Assembly: GCF_041146395.1 (NCBI RefSeq)
Contig: NC_091009.1
Coordinates: 969,501-1,033,500, forward strand
DNA length: 64,000 nt
Origin: Eulemur rufifrons
Lineage: Eukaryota; Chordata; Mammalia; Primates; Lemuridae
Direction of reading: 5' to 3'
Shown here: piece after piece, positions 36,009 through 48,800 of the stretch
Layout of the letters: the number at the start of each line of letters is the position of its first letter
Numbering within the stretch: position 1 is the first letter of the stretch
The notes under the pieces: generated by a model
Seen by the model: only the letters and a program-made list of their open reading frames with translations
What the model was told of the DNA's origin: nothing
Databases searched by the model: none
Translations under genes and position numbers: made by a program

Positions 36009-39000
36009 CAGGGTGAGGGTTATTTGTTAGGGGTAGTGTTTATACTTAGCATACGGGCCCTGTCTGCACTGGGAGGTGGGCGGGGTTTAGGGGGATGGAA
36101 TTGTCCCCGGGAACCCACTCTATCGTACGCTGGGTATGGGCTCCTGGGTTTCATGCAGGACACAGTGGCAGAGCCCCCTTTTACTCATGGCATGGGAGGA
36201 TTGTAGGCTTTCTAAACTCTGAGAAAGCAAGAAGTCTGAGAATTAGATTTAGGGGTAGGATTATGGTAATGTTTAGGGATGAAGATTAGTGTCAGGGTGG
36301 TGTCTTGGGTTAGGGGTTGGGGTTAAAGGTTAGTGTTAGGTTTAACAGTTACAGTTAGGTTTATGGTTAAGTTTCAGGGTTAGGGTTAAGGTTTGGGTTT
36401 AGCGTTTGGCACAGTGGAAGACTTCAATGTTAGCTTTATGGTTAAAGATTAGGATTAGTGTTAGTGTGAGGGTTAATGGTAAGGGTCAAGATTAATGGTT
36501 CAGGTTGGGGTTAGGCTTCGGTTTAGGGTTAGGGGTTAGGGTTAGGCTTAGGGTTAAGGGATAGGATTAGGGTTAAGTGTTGGGCTTAGGGTTAGGGTTT
36601 AGTGTTAGGGTTATCGTTAAGGATTAGGGTTAGGGTCAGGGTTAAATGTTTGGGTGCGGGTAATGGTTAGGGTCAGGGTTAAGGTTTACGGATAGGGTTA
36701 GTGTTAAGGGTTACGGGTAGGTTTAGGGTTCAGGGTTAGAGTTAGCATTAGGGCTTAAGGTTAGGATTAGGTGGTAGGTTACATTTAGGTTGAGATCTAG
36801 GCGTTAGAGTAAGGGTTAAGAGATAGTGTTAGGTTTAATGCTTAGGATTAGGGTTAGGGTTTTGGGTTAAAGTAAGTGTTAGGGGTTAGGTTTAAGGATC
36901 AAAGGTTAGGGTTATGTTTAGTTGTAGGGTTAGGGATAAGGGATAAGATTGGCGTAAGTGTTTTCCTTACTTTTATGGTTAAGGGTCACGCTTAGATTAA
37001 AGGTTAAGTTTAGTGTTAAGGGTTATGGTGAGGGTTAACGGTTACGGTAAAGGTTAAGCGTTAGTGTTAGGGATTAGCGATTAGGGTTTTTGGTAAGTGT
37101 TAGGGTTAGGAGTTAGTGTTTTATGAAGGGGTATGGTTAGAATTAGGATTGGGGTTAGTGTTAGGGTTAGGTTTAGGGGTTAGGTTTAGGGTAAAAGGAT
37201 AGGATTAGGGTTAATGGTTGGGCTCAGATTTAGGGTTAAAGTTTAGTGTTCGGGTTAATGTTTAGTGTTATGGTCCAGTTTAAGTGTTAGGGTGAGGGTT
37301 AACGGTTAGGATTAGGCTTAGAGGTTGGGGATATAGTGAGGGTTCAGTGTTAAGGTTAGGTTTAGGGTTCAGGGTTAGGGTTAGCTTTAGGGGTTATGGT
37401 TAGGGTTAGGTGTTAGGTTAGTGTCAGGGTTAGGTCTAGTCGTGAGGGTAAGGTTTAGGGTTAGCTTTAAGAGCTAGGGTTAGGTTTAATGGTTAGGATT
37501 AGGATTAAGGTTAAAGGTTAGGGTAAGTCTTAGGGGTTAGGGTGAAGGGTTAAGGGTTTTTGTTAGGCATAGCGTTGGGGTTAGAAGTAAGGGTTACTGT
37601 CAGTGTTAGGGTTGTAGGCAGGGTTACGGTTAGGGTTAGCGGTTTAGAATTAGGGTTAGGGATTAGGTGTTCCAGTGATGAATAGGAGATAGGGTGAGAA
37701 TTAGTGGATAGGGGTTGTTCTCAGGGAATGGGTTATGCACTAACGTTAGGATAAGAGGTTAAAGTTAGGCTCACGGTCAGTTTTACGTGTTAAGGGGAGA
37801 AATAGGAACAGGGTTGGGTGTTATGTTCAGGGTGAGGGATATCTGTTACAGGTATTGTTTATGCTTAGCGCACGGGCCCTGTATGCATTAGGCGGGGGAG
37901 GAGGTTCGGGGGCTGGGATTGTCACCAGGATCCCACTGTATCGTCCTCTGGGTATGGGCCCGTGGGTTTCATGCAGGACACCGTGGTAGAGCCTCCTTTC
38001 ACGCATGGCATGGGAGGATTGCAGGCTTTCTAAACTCTAAGAAAGCAAGAAGTCTGAGAATTAGATTTAGGGTTAGGATTATGGTTAGGGTTAAGGATGA
38101 AGTTTAGTGTTAGGGTGAGGGCTTAGGGTTAGTGATTAGGGTTAGGGTTAAAGGTTACTCTTAGGTTTAACAGTTACAGTTTGGTTTAGGGTTGAGGTTT
38201 ACGGTTAGGGTTAAGATGAGGGGTTAGGGTTTGGTATAGGGTTAGGGTTAGGTACAGGGTTAGGGTTAAGTGTTAGAATTAGGGTTGAAGATTAGGATTA
38301 GGGTTAGGATTAAAGGTTAGCGTGAGAGTTAACGGTTAGGGTTAAGGTTAAGACTTAGTGTTAGGGTTTAGGTTTAGGGTTAAGGGTTAGGGTTAGTTTT
38401 AGGGTTCGAGTTATGTGTTAGGGTTTGTGTTAGAGGTTAGGGTTTGGTTTACTGTTCAGGGTTAGGGTTACGTTTAGGGGTTAGCATTAGGGTTAAGGAT
38501 TAGGTTTAGTGTAAGGGTTTAGAGTTATTGTTCGTCTTTAGGCTCGGGGCTTAGGTTCAGGGTCAGGGGTTAGAGTTGGTGGTAGGGCTTAGATTTAGCG
38601 GCCAGTTTAAGGGCACAGGAGCTGTTTAATCTATGGTGAGAGGGGTCTGTTCGGAGTCACCACAAAGCACAACATCATTCCCTGGGCCCTGGGACAAGAC
38701 CTACATGCAGGACTCAGGCGGAGCCTCATCTCACACATGGCATGGCTGTATTGTAGGCTTGCTTCACTCTGGGAATGGAAGTAGTGTGAGAATTAGGGTT
38801 AGGGTTGGGGTTAGGGGTTGCAAGTTAGGGGTTAGGTTTTGACTCAGGGTTAGGTGGTAGGGATTAGTGGTTAGGGTTAGAGTTAGTGTTACGGGTTAAG
38901 TGTTAAGTCTGCTTTAGGGGGCCATGGTAAGTTTTAGGTTTGGAGTTAGCGTTAGGGTTAGGGTTTAGGGTTAAGGGATAGGGTTAGGGTTAAGGGTTAG

Positions 39001-39575
39001 GCTTAGGTTTCGGGTTCAGGTTTAGGGTTAGGGTCAGGGTTAAGGGTTAGGGTGAGGGTGAAGAGTTAGGGTTAGGGTTACGGGATTAGGGATAGGTTTA
39101 GGGTTAAGGGTCAGGTGTATGGTTCAGGTTTAAGGTTAGCATTAGGGGGTTAGCGTTAGTGTTACCTGTAGGTCAGTGTTGGGGTTAGATCTCTAGGCAT
39201 TAGGGTAAAGGTTAGGGTTAGGGTTAATTGTTAGGGTTATGTTTAATGGTTAGGATTGGGATTAGGGTTAAGGGTTAGGGTTAAGGTTAGGGGTTATGAC
39301 TAAGGATCAACGGTTAGTGTTATTTTTGGGCATAGGTTTAGCATAAGCGGTTAGGGTTAGCGTTAGTGTTGTTCGTAGGGTTAAGGTTAGGGTTGGCGTT
39401 TCACAATTAGGGATTAGGTGTTATGGTTATGGCTAGGAGTTAGGGTTAGAATTACGGTATAGGGCTTGTTCTAGGATGTCATGCATTTACCTTAAGATAA
39501 GGGGTTAAAGTTAGGGTTACGGTGAGCTTTACCTGTTAAGGTGAGCAGTAGGATCAGGGTTAGGTGTTATGTTCT
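36009..39575 (+). repeat. Extra ~3.57-kb segment of the right arm
   Basis: The right arm follows the left partner up to AGGTGTTATGTTC near 36008. The left-arm continuation then matches sequence after the equivalent AGGTGTTATGTTC near 39575. The extra length approximates one 3.5-kb higher-order repeat, so one unequal exchange would explain it. Confidence 0.65.
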
Positions 39576-39729
39576 GGGTTAGGGTTATGGGTGAGGGGTA
39601 GGGTTTATCCTTAGGGCACGGGCCCTGTATGCACTAGGAGGCGAAGTTAGGGATCTGTGATGGTCGCTGGGAACCCACTCTATCGTACGCAGTGTATGGG
39701 CCTCTGGGTTTCATGCAGGACACTGTGGC

Positions 39730-39742
39730 AGAGCCGGCTTTC
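39730..39742 (-). other. Uninterrupted paralogous L1 target site
   Basis: AGAGCCGGCTTTC is the reverse complement of the L1 target-site duplication. It continues on both sides exactly as the sequences flanking the L1 would if rejoined: GCATGGCTTAGTAGG on one side and CACTGTGGC on the other. This is the pre-insertion state preserved in the opposite palindrome arm. Confidence 0.85.
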
Positions 39743-42700
39743 ATGCATGGCTTAGTAGGATTGTAGGCTTTCAAAACTCTGAGAAAGCAAGGAGTCTGAG
39801 AATTAGATTTTGGGTTAGGATTACGGCACGGTTTAGGGATGAAGATTAGTGTTAGGGAGAGGGCTTAGGGTTAGGGGTTAGGGTTAGGTTTAGGGTTGTT
39901 GGTAGGGTGAAGGTTAGGATTGACGTTTTAGAATTAGGGATGAGGTATTACGGTTATGACTATGGTTTAGGATTAGAATTATAGGATAGGGCTTCTTCTC
40001 AAGGTGTTATGCATTCACGATAAGTTAAGGGGCTAAGTTAGGGTTACGGAGAGGTTTATGTTTTAAGCTGAGCAATAGGATCAGGGCTAGGTATTATGTT
40101 CAGGGTGAGGGTTATCTGTTAGGGGTAGTGTTTATACTTAGCGTACGGGCTCTGTCTGCACTGGGCGGGGGGCGGGGTTTAGGGGGATGGGATTGTCGCC
40201 GAGAACCCACTCTATCGTACGCTGGTTATGGGCTCCTGGGTTTCATGCAGGACACAGTGGCAGAGCCCCCTTTTACTCATGGCATGGGAGGATTGTAGGC
40301 TTTCTAAACTCTGAGAAAGCAAGAAGTCTGAGAATTAGATTTAGGGGTAGGATTATGGTAATGTTTAGGGATGAAGATTAGTGTCAGGGTGGGGTCTTAG
40401 GTTAGGGGTTGGGGTTAAAAGTTAGTGTTAGGTTTAACAGTTACAGTTAGGTTTACGGTTAAGTTTCAGGGTTAGGGTTAAGGTTTGGGTTTAGCGTTTG
40501 GCACAGGGGTAGGCTTCAGTGTTAGCTTTATGGTTAAAGATTAGGATTAGTGTTAGTGTGAGGGTTAATGGTAAGGGTCAAGATTAATGGTTCAGGTTGG
40601 GGTTAGGCTTAGGTTTAGGGTTAGGTGTTAGGGTTAGGCTTAGGGTTAAGGGATAGGGTTAGGGTTAAGTGTTGGGCTTAGGGTTAGTGTTTAGTGTTAG
40701 GGTTATCATTAAGGATTAGGGTTAGGGTCAGGGTTAAATGTTTGGGTGCGGGTAATGGTTAGGGTCAGGGTTAAGGTTTATGGATAGGGTTAGTGTTAAG
40801 GGTTACGGGTAGGTTTAGGGTTCAGGGTTAGAATTAGCATTAGGGCTGAAGGTTAGGATTAGGTGGTAGGTTACATTTAGGGTTAGATCTAGGCGTTAGA
40901 GTAAGGGTTAAGAGATAGGGTTAGGTTTAATGCTTAGGATTAGGGTTAGGGTTTGGGGTAAAAGTAAGTGTTAGGGAAAAGGTTTAAGTATCAAAGGTTA
41001 GGGTTATGTTTAGCTGTAGTGTTAAGGTTAGGGATAAGGGATAAGATTGGCATAAGGGTTTTCCTTACTGTTAGGGTTAAGGGTTACGCTTAGATTAAAG
41101 GTTAAGGTTAGGGTCAGTGTTAAGGGTTAGGGTGAGTGTTAACGGTTACGGTAAAGGTTAAGCGTTAGTGTTAGGGATTAGCGATTAGGGTATTTGGTAA
41201 GTGTTAGGGTTAGGAGTTAGTGTTTTATGAAAGGTTATGGTTAGAGTTAGGATTGGGGTTAGTGTTAGGGTTAGGGTTAGGGTAAAAGGATAGGATTAGG
41301 GTTAAGGGTTGGGTTCAGGGTTAGGGTTAAATTTTAGTATTAGGGTTAATGTTTAGTGTTATGGTCCACTGTAAGTGTTAGGGTGAGGGTTAACGGTTAG
41401 GATTAGGCTTAGAGGTTGGGGATATAGTGAGGGTTCAGTGTTAAGGTTAGGTTTAGGGTTCAGGGTTAGGGTTAGCTTTAAAGGGTTACGGTTAGGTGTT
41501 AGGTTACTGTCAGGGTTGGGTCTAGTCGTGAGGGTAAGGTTTAGGGTTAGCTTTAAGAGCTAGGGTTAGGTTTAATGGTTAAGATTAGGATTAGGTTTAA
41601 GGGTTAGGGTAAGGCTTAGGGGTTAGGGTCAAGGGTTAAGGGTTTCTGTTAGGCATAGCGTTGGGATTAGAAGTAAGGGTTACTGTCAGTGTTAGGGTTG
41701 TAGGCAGGGTTCCGGTTAGGGTTAGTGGTTTAGAATTAGGGTTAGGGATTAGGTGTTACAGTTTTGACTAGGAGATAGGGTTAGAATTATGGGATAGGGG
41801 TTGTTCTCAGGGAATGGGTTATGCATTAACGTTAGGATAAGAGGTTAAAGTTAGGCTCACGGTCAGTTTTACGTGTTAAGGGGAGAAATAGGAACAGGGT
41901 TAGGTGTTATGTTCAGGGTGAGGGATATCTGTTACATGTATTGTTTATGCTTAGCGCACGGGCCCTGTCTGCATTAGGCGGGCGGGGGGAGTTTAGGGAG
42001 CTGGGATTGTACCCGGGAACCCACTCTATCATACTCTGGGTATGGGCCCGTGGGTTTCATGCAGGACACAGTGGTAGAGCCTCCTTTCACGCATGGCATG
42101 GGAGGATTGCAGGCTTCCTAAACTCTAAGAAAGCAAGAAGTCTGAGAATTAGATTTAGGGTTAGGATTATGGTTAGGGTTAAGGATGAAGTTTAGTGCTA
42201 GGGTGAGGGCTTAGGGTTAGGGATTAGGGTTAGGGTTAAAGGTTACTCTTAGGTTTAATGGTTACAGTTCAGTTTAGGGTTGAGGTTTACAGTTAGGGTT
42301 AAGATGAGGGGTTAGTGTTTGGTATAGGGTTAGGGTTAGGTACAGGGTTAGGGTTAAATGTTAGGTTTAGGGTTGAAGATTAGGATTAGGGTTAGGATTA
42401 AAGGTTAGTGTGAGAGTTAACGGTTAGGGTTAAGGTTAAGAGTTAGGGTTAGGGTTTAGGTTTAGGGTTAAGGGTTAGGTTTAGTTTTAGGGTTAGAGTT
42501 ATATGTTATGGTTTGTGTTAGAGGTTAGGGTTAGGTTTACTGTTCACGGTTAGGTTTACGTTTAGGGGTTAGCATTAGGGTTAGGGATTAGGTTTAGGGT
42601 AAGGGTTTAGAGTTAGTGTTGGGCTTTAGGCTCGCAGCTTAGGTTCAGGGTCAGGGGTTAGGGTTGGTGGTAGGGCTTAGATTTAGCGGTCAGTTTAAAG

Positions 42701-45700
42701 GCACAGGACCTCTTTAATCTACGGTCAGAGGGGTGCGGTCGGAGTCACCACGAAAGCACAACATCATTCCCTGGGCCCTGGGACAAGACCTACATGCAGG
42801 ACTCAGGCGGAGCCTCATCTCATACATGGCATGGCTGTATTGTAGGCTTGCTTCACTCTGGGAATGGAAGTAGTGTGAGAATTAGGGTTAGGGTTGGGGT
42901 TAGGGGTTTCGAGTTAGGGGTTCGGTTTCGAGTCAGGGTTAAGTGGTAGGGATTAGTGATTAGGGTTAGAGTTAGTGTTACGAGTTATGTGTTAAGTCTG
43001 GTTAGGGGCCCAGGGTAAGGTTTAGGTTTGGAGTTAGCGTTAGGGTTAGGGTTTAGGGTTAAGGAATAGGGTTAGGGTTAAGGGTTAGGCTTAGGGTTAG
43101 GGTTCAGGTTTAGGGTTAGGGTCAGGGTTAAGGGTTAGGGTCAGGGTTAACAGTTAGGGTTAGGGGGTTAGGGATAGGTTTAGGGTTAAGGGTCAAGGCT
43201 ATGGTTCAGGTTTAAGGTTAGCATTAGGGGGTTAGCGTTAGTGTTAACTGTAGGTCAGTGTTGGGTTTAGATCTCTAGGCATTAGGGTAAAGGTTAGGGT
43301 TAGGGTTAAGAGTTAGGGTTATGTTTAATGGTTAGGATTGGGATTAGCCTGAAGAGTTAGGGTTAAGGTTAGGGGTTATGACTAAGGATCAACGGTTAGG
43401 GTTATTTTTATGTGTAGGGTTAGCGTAAGGAGTTAGGGTTATTGTTAGTGTTGTTCGGAGGGTTAAGGTTAGGGTTGGCGTTTCACAATTAGGGATTAGG
43501 TGTTATGGTTGTGGCTAGGAGTTAGGGTTAGAATTACGGTATAGGTCTTGTTCTCAGGGTGTCATGCATTAACGTTATGATAAGGGCTTAAAGTTAGGGT
43601 TACGGTGAGCTTTACCTGTTAAGGTGAGCAGTAGGATCAGGGTTAGGTGTTATGTTCTGGGTTAGGGTTATGGGTGAAGGGTAGGGTTTATCCTTAGGGC
43701 ACGGGCCCTGTATGCACTAGGAGGCGAAGTTAGGGATCTGTGATGATCCCTGGGAACCCATTCTTTAGTACGCAGTGTATGGGCCTCTGGGTTTCATGCA
43801 GGACACTGTGGTAGAGCGGGCTTTCAAGCATGGCTTAGTAGGATTGTAGGCTTTCAAAACTCTGAGAATTAGATTTCGTGTTAGGATTACGGCACGGTTT
43901 AGGGATGAAGATTAGTGTTAGGGTGAGGGCTTAGGGTTTGGGGTTAGGGTTAGGGGTAGGGTTCATCGTTAGGGTTACGTTTAGGCAGTAGGGTTATGGG
44001 TTAGGAATAGGGTAAGGGTTTAATGTTAGTGTTGGGCGTTAGGGTCAGGGCTTAAGTTTAGGGTTAGGGGTTAGTGTTAGAGTTAGTGTTAGGGCTTAGA
44101 TTTAGAGGTTATTTTAAGGGCACAGGACCTGTGTAATCTATGGTGAGAAGTGTGCGGAATGGGTCATCGCCACACCACACCATCGTACCCTAGGCCTTGG
44201 GCCCAGACCTACATGTAGGTCTCAGGCAGAGCCTCTTCTCACGCATGGCATGGTTTTATTATAGGCTTGGCTAACTCTGAGAATGGAGGAAGTGTGAGAA
44301 TTATGGTTATGATTAGGGTTAGGTGTTTGGGGTTAGGGGTTAGTGTTCGAGTGAGGGTTAGGGGTTAGGGATTAGGGGTTAGGGTTAATGTTAGCATTAG
44401 GGGTTAACGGTTAGGGTTGGGTTAGGGACTAGGGTTAGATTTAGGGTTGGGGTAGGGTTAGGGTTAGGGGTTAGGGTTAGGGTTAAGGGATAGGATTAGG
44501 GTTAAGGGTTAAGGCTTAGGGTTAGCATTAAGGGATGGGTTAGGGTTAAGGGTTAGGGTTATGGTCCGAGTTAAGGGTTAGGATGAGGGTTAACAGTTAG
44601 GGTTATAAGTTAGGGATAGTGTTAGGATTAAGGTCTAGGGTTAGGGTTAGAGGTAGTTTTACTGCTAAGATTAGGTCTAGGCATTAAGGTAAGGGTTAGT
44701 GTTAGGGTTAGGTTTAATTGTTAGGATTAGGATCAGAATTAAGGGTTAGGCTTAGGGTTAGGGGATAGGGTTAGGGTTTAGGGTAAACTTTTAAGGTTAT
44801 GTTTAGGGATAAGGTTAGGGTTAGCGTTTAAGGTTAGGGTTAGTATTAGGGTTGTTTGTAGGGTTAAGGTAATGTTTAGTGGTTAGAATTAGGGTTAGGG
44901 ATTAGGGGTTACTGTTATGGCTAGGAGTTTGGGTTAGTATTAAGTGATAGGGGTTGTTCTTAGCATAAGTGTTATGCATTAACGTTAGAATAAGTGGTTA
45001 AAGTTAGGTTTACGGTGAGGTTTATGTGTTAAGGTGAGCAATAGGATCAGGGTTAGAATTATGAGTGAGGGGTAGGGTTTTGCTTAGGGTATGGGCCCTG
45101 TCTGCCCTAGGAGTGGGATTGAGGGGGATGCGATTGTCACCAGAAACCCACTCTATCGTATGCAGGGTATGGGCCCATGGGTTTCTTGTAGGACACTCTG
45201 GCAGAGCCTGATTTCACGCATGGTAAAGGAGGATTGTAAGCTTTCCAATCCCTAAGAAAGTAAGAAGTCTGAGAATTAGATTTAGGGTTAGGATTATCGT
45301 TATGGTTAGGGATGAAGTTTAATCTTAGGGTGAGGGCTTCGGGTAAGGGGATAGGGTTAGTTTTAGGGTTAAAAGTTACTGTTAGGTTTAACAGTTACAG
45401 TTAGACTTAGGGTTTAGGTTTAGGGTTAGGGTTAAGCTTAGGGGTTACGGTTTGGTACAGGGTTAGGGTTAAGTGTTAGGGTTAGGGTTAAAGATCATGA
45501 CTAGGGTTAGAGTTAAGGGTTAGTTTGAGTGTTAACAGTTAGGGTTAAGGATAACTTTTCGGGTTAGGGGTTAGGATTAGTGTTCGGGCTGAGATTTAGC
45601 GGTTAGTTTAAGGGCACAGGACCTTTTTAATCTATGGTGAGAGTGGTGCACAGGGTCGCTGCGACACGACACCACCATACGCTGGGCCTTGGGCCAAGAC

Positions 45701-45814
45701 CTACATACAGGGCTCAGGTGGAGCCTCTTCTCACGCATGACATGGCTGTATTGTAGGCTTGGTTAACTCTGAGAATGGAAGAAGTGTGAGAAATCGGGTT
45801 AGGGCTGGCTGTAG

Positions 45815-45825
45815 GTGTTTTTAAC
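45815..45825. other. Head-to-head orientation switch of telomere-like repeats
   Basis: G-strand repeats to the left (AATCGGGTTAGGGCTGGCTG) give way within about 20 bases to C-strand repeats (TTTTAACCCCTAACCC). The TTAGGG-to-CCCTAA order is the one produced by end-to-end telomere fusion. An inversion breakpoint is equally possible. Confidence 0.8.
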
Positions 45826-48800
45826 CCCTAACCCTAACACTAACCACAAGGTTAAATCTAACCGTAACCCTTACGCCAACCCTAACCCTAACCCTAACCC
45901 CTCTCACTGTAGAATAAACAGGTCCTGTGCCCTTAAACTAACCGCTAAATCTAAACCCTAACATCAACCCTAACCTCTGACCCTAAACCTAAGCCCTGAG
46001 CCTAAAGCCCAACACTAACTCTAAACTCTTACCCTAAAGCTAATCCCTAACCCTAATGCTAACCCCTAAACATAACCCTAACTGTGAACCCTAAACCTAA
46101 CCCTAACCTCGAGCGCTAACCATAGCACTTAACTCTAACCCTAAACCTAACATGAACCCTTAATCCTAACACTAACCCTAACCCTAACTCTTAACTTTAA
46201 CCCTGACTGTTAACCCTCACACTAACCTTTAAACCTAACCTTAATCGTAATCTTTAACCCTAAACCTAATATTTAACCCTAATCCTGTACCAAACCCTAA
46301 ACCCTAACCTTAAACCTAACCGTAAACCTTAACCCTGAACCTAACTGTAACGGTTAAAACTAAGAGTAACCTGTAACGCTACCCGTAACCCCTAACTCTA
46401 AGCCTTCACCCTAACACTAACCTTGATCCTTAACCCGAACCCTAACCCTAACCCTAAATCTAATTCTCAGTCTTCTTGCTTTCTTAGAGTTTAGAAAGCC
46501 TACAATCCTCCCATTCCATGCGTGAAAGGAGGCTCTTCCACTGTGTCCTGAATGAACCGCTGGGGCCCATAACCAGAGTACGATAGAGTGGGTTCCTGGT
46601 GACAATCCCAGCCCCCTAACTCCCGCCCCCCGCCTAATGCAGACAAGGCCGGTGTCCTAAGCATAAACTCTACACCTCACCCAAAACTCTAACCCTGAAA
46701 ATAACGTTTAACCCTGATTCTATTGCTCACCTTAGAATGTAAACCTCACTGTAACCTGAACTTTAACCTCTTATCCTAACGTTAATGCATAACACTTACC
46801 CTGAGAATAACCCCTATCCCATAATTCTAACCCTATCTCCTAGTCATAACTGTAACAACTAATCCCTAACCCTAATTCTAAACCACTAACACTAACTGTT
46901 ACCCTACGTAGTTACTGTTACGGTAACCTACTGTTACCCTAACACTGAACCTAACCTTTACTCCTAACGCCAAAGCTATGGCTAAAAATAATGCTAACCC
47001 TTGACCCTTTACCCTAACTCCTAACCCTAATCCTAATCCTAACCACTAAACCCAAACTTAGCTCTTAACCCTAACCCTAAACCTTACCCTGACGCCTAGA
47101 CCTAACACTAACACTAAACTAACACCTAACCCTAATCATAACCCCTAAAGCTAACCCTAACCCTGAACCCTAATCCTAACCCTAACACTTAATACTAACT
47201 ATATCCCTAACCCCTAACCATAACCCTAACCGTTAACCCTCACCCTAACCCTTAAACCGGACCCTAACACTAAATCTTAACCCTAACACTAAATTTTAAC
47301 CCTAAACCTACGCCCAACCCTTAACCATAATCCTATCCCTTAACCCTAAACCTAACCCCTAACCCTAAACCTAACACTAACCCCAATCCTAATTCTAACC
47401 ATAGCCCTTAATACATCACTACGCCTAACCCCTAACCCTAACCCCTAATGCTAACCCTAACACTGAACCCTAAACCTAAGCCTATCCCTAACCCTTAAAC
47501 ATAACTCTATCCCTAACCAATAATCCTAAGCCTAATCTTTAACCCTCACCCTAGAGCTTAACTCGAACCGTAACCCTAAGCCTAAACCCCAACCCTAACA
47601 CTTAACACAAACCCTAAGCCTTAACACTTAACCCCAATCCTATCCTTTAACCCTAACACTAACCCTGATGCCTAATCCTAACCCTAACACTAACCCCAAC
47701 CATAAATCTAACCCTAGCCCCTAACGCAAAACTAACCCCTAACCCCTAACCCCTAACCCTAACACTAACCCTAAATCCTAGTCCCTAACCACTAAACCTC
47801 ACTTGAACCCTAACCCCTAACACCAAACCCTTAACCCTAACCATAACCCTATTTCTCACACTACTTCCATTCTCAGAGTTAACCAAGCTTAAAATACAAC
47901 CATGCAATGCGTGAGTAGAGTTTCTGCATGAGTCCTGCAAGTAGGTCTGGGCCAAAGGCCCAGGATCCGATGGTGTGGTGTCGCATGGAAACATTCTGCA
48001 CACTTCTCACCATAGATTACACAGGTCCTGTACCCTTAAACTAACCGCTAAATCAAAGCCCAAACACTGACCCTAACCCCTAACCCTAAACCTAAGCCCT
48101 GACCCTAATGCCCAACACTAACACTAAACGCTTACCCTAAACCTAACCCCTAAATGTAACCTTAACCATGAACCCTAAACCTAACCCAAACCCCTAACCC
48201 TAACCATAACACTTAACTCTAACCCTAAACCTAACATGAACACTTAACCCTAACCCTAACCCATAACCCTAACACTTAACCTTAACCCTAACCGTTAACC
48301 CTCACACTAAACCTTAACCCTAACCCTAATCCTAATCTTTAACCCTAAACCTAGCACTTAACCCTTACCCTGTACCAAAACCTAACCCCTAATCTTAACC
48401 CTAACCGTAAACCTTAAAGCTTAACCCTAAACCTAACTGTAACTGTTAAGCCTAACACTAACCTTTAACCCTGACCCTAACCGAAACCCCTAACCCTAAG
48501 CCCTCACCATAACAGTAACCTATATTGCTAACCCTAACCCTAATCCTAGCCCTAAATTTAATTCTCAGACTTCTTGCTTTCTCAGAGTTTACAAAGCCTA
48601 CAATCCTCCCATGCCATGTGTAGAAGGAGGCTCGGCCACTGTGTCCGGCATGAAACCAGGGGGCCCATACCCAGCATATGATAGAGTGCCTTCTGGCATC
48701 TATCCCAGCCCCCTAAGCCCCCTCCTAGAGCAGGGAGGGCTCGTGATATAAGCATAAACACTACCCCTCACCCATAACCCTAACCCTGAACATCACAGCT

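Larger units (their letters stand above)
27190..43900 (-). repeat. Right arm of the large imperfect palindrome
   Basis: The inverted partner of about 3.2-24.3 kb. It lacks the L1, lacks about 460 bp near 27.76 kb and 107 bp at 32288, and carries about 3.57 kb extra (36009-39575). Copies look about 98-99% alike by eye in the satellite and less alike (several percent) in the outer telomere-like flanks. Confidence 0.85.
34915..45819 (+). repeat. Degenerate telomere-like block, TTAGGG on + strand
   Basis: The inverted counterpart of the left block, with G/T-rich hexamers and few C on the + strand. Core modules lie near 34915-35040 and 35300-35450 (diverged), 36050-36240 (B), 37870-38060 (B), 38610-38790 (A), 39610-39800 (B), 40140-40330 (B), 41960-42150 (B), 42680-42870 (A), 43690-43870 (B), 44110-44290 (A), 45080-45270 (B) and 45620-45790 (A). 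I see no gene. Confidence 0.93.

Noticed and set aside
3200..43900. Palindrome as a pure assembly or fold-back read artefact
   Set aside because: The arms differ by an L1, a 107-bp indel, a ~460-bp indel, a ~3.57-kb segment and scattered substitutions, which a fold-back artefact would not generate. Misassembly of real copies cannot be fully excluded without reads.
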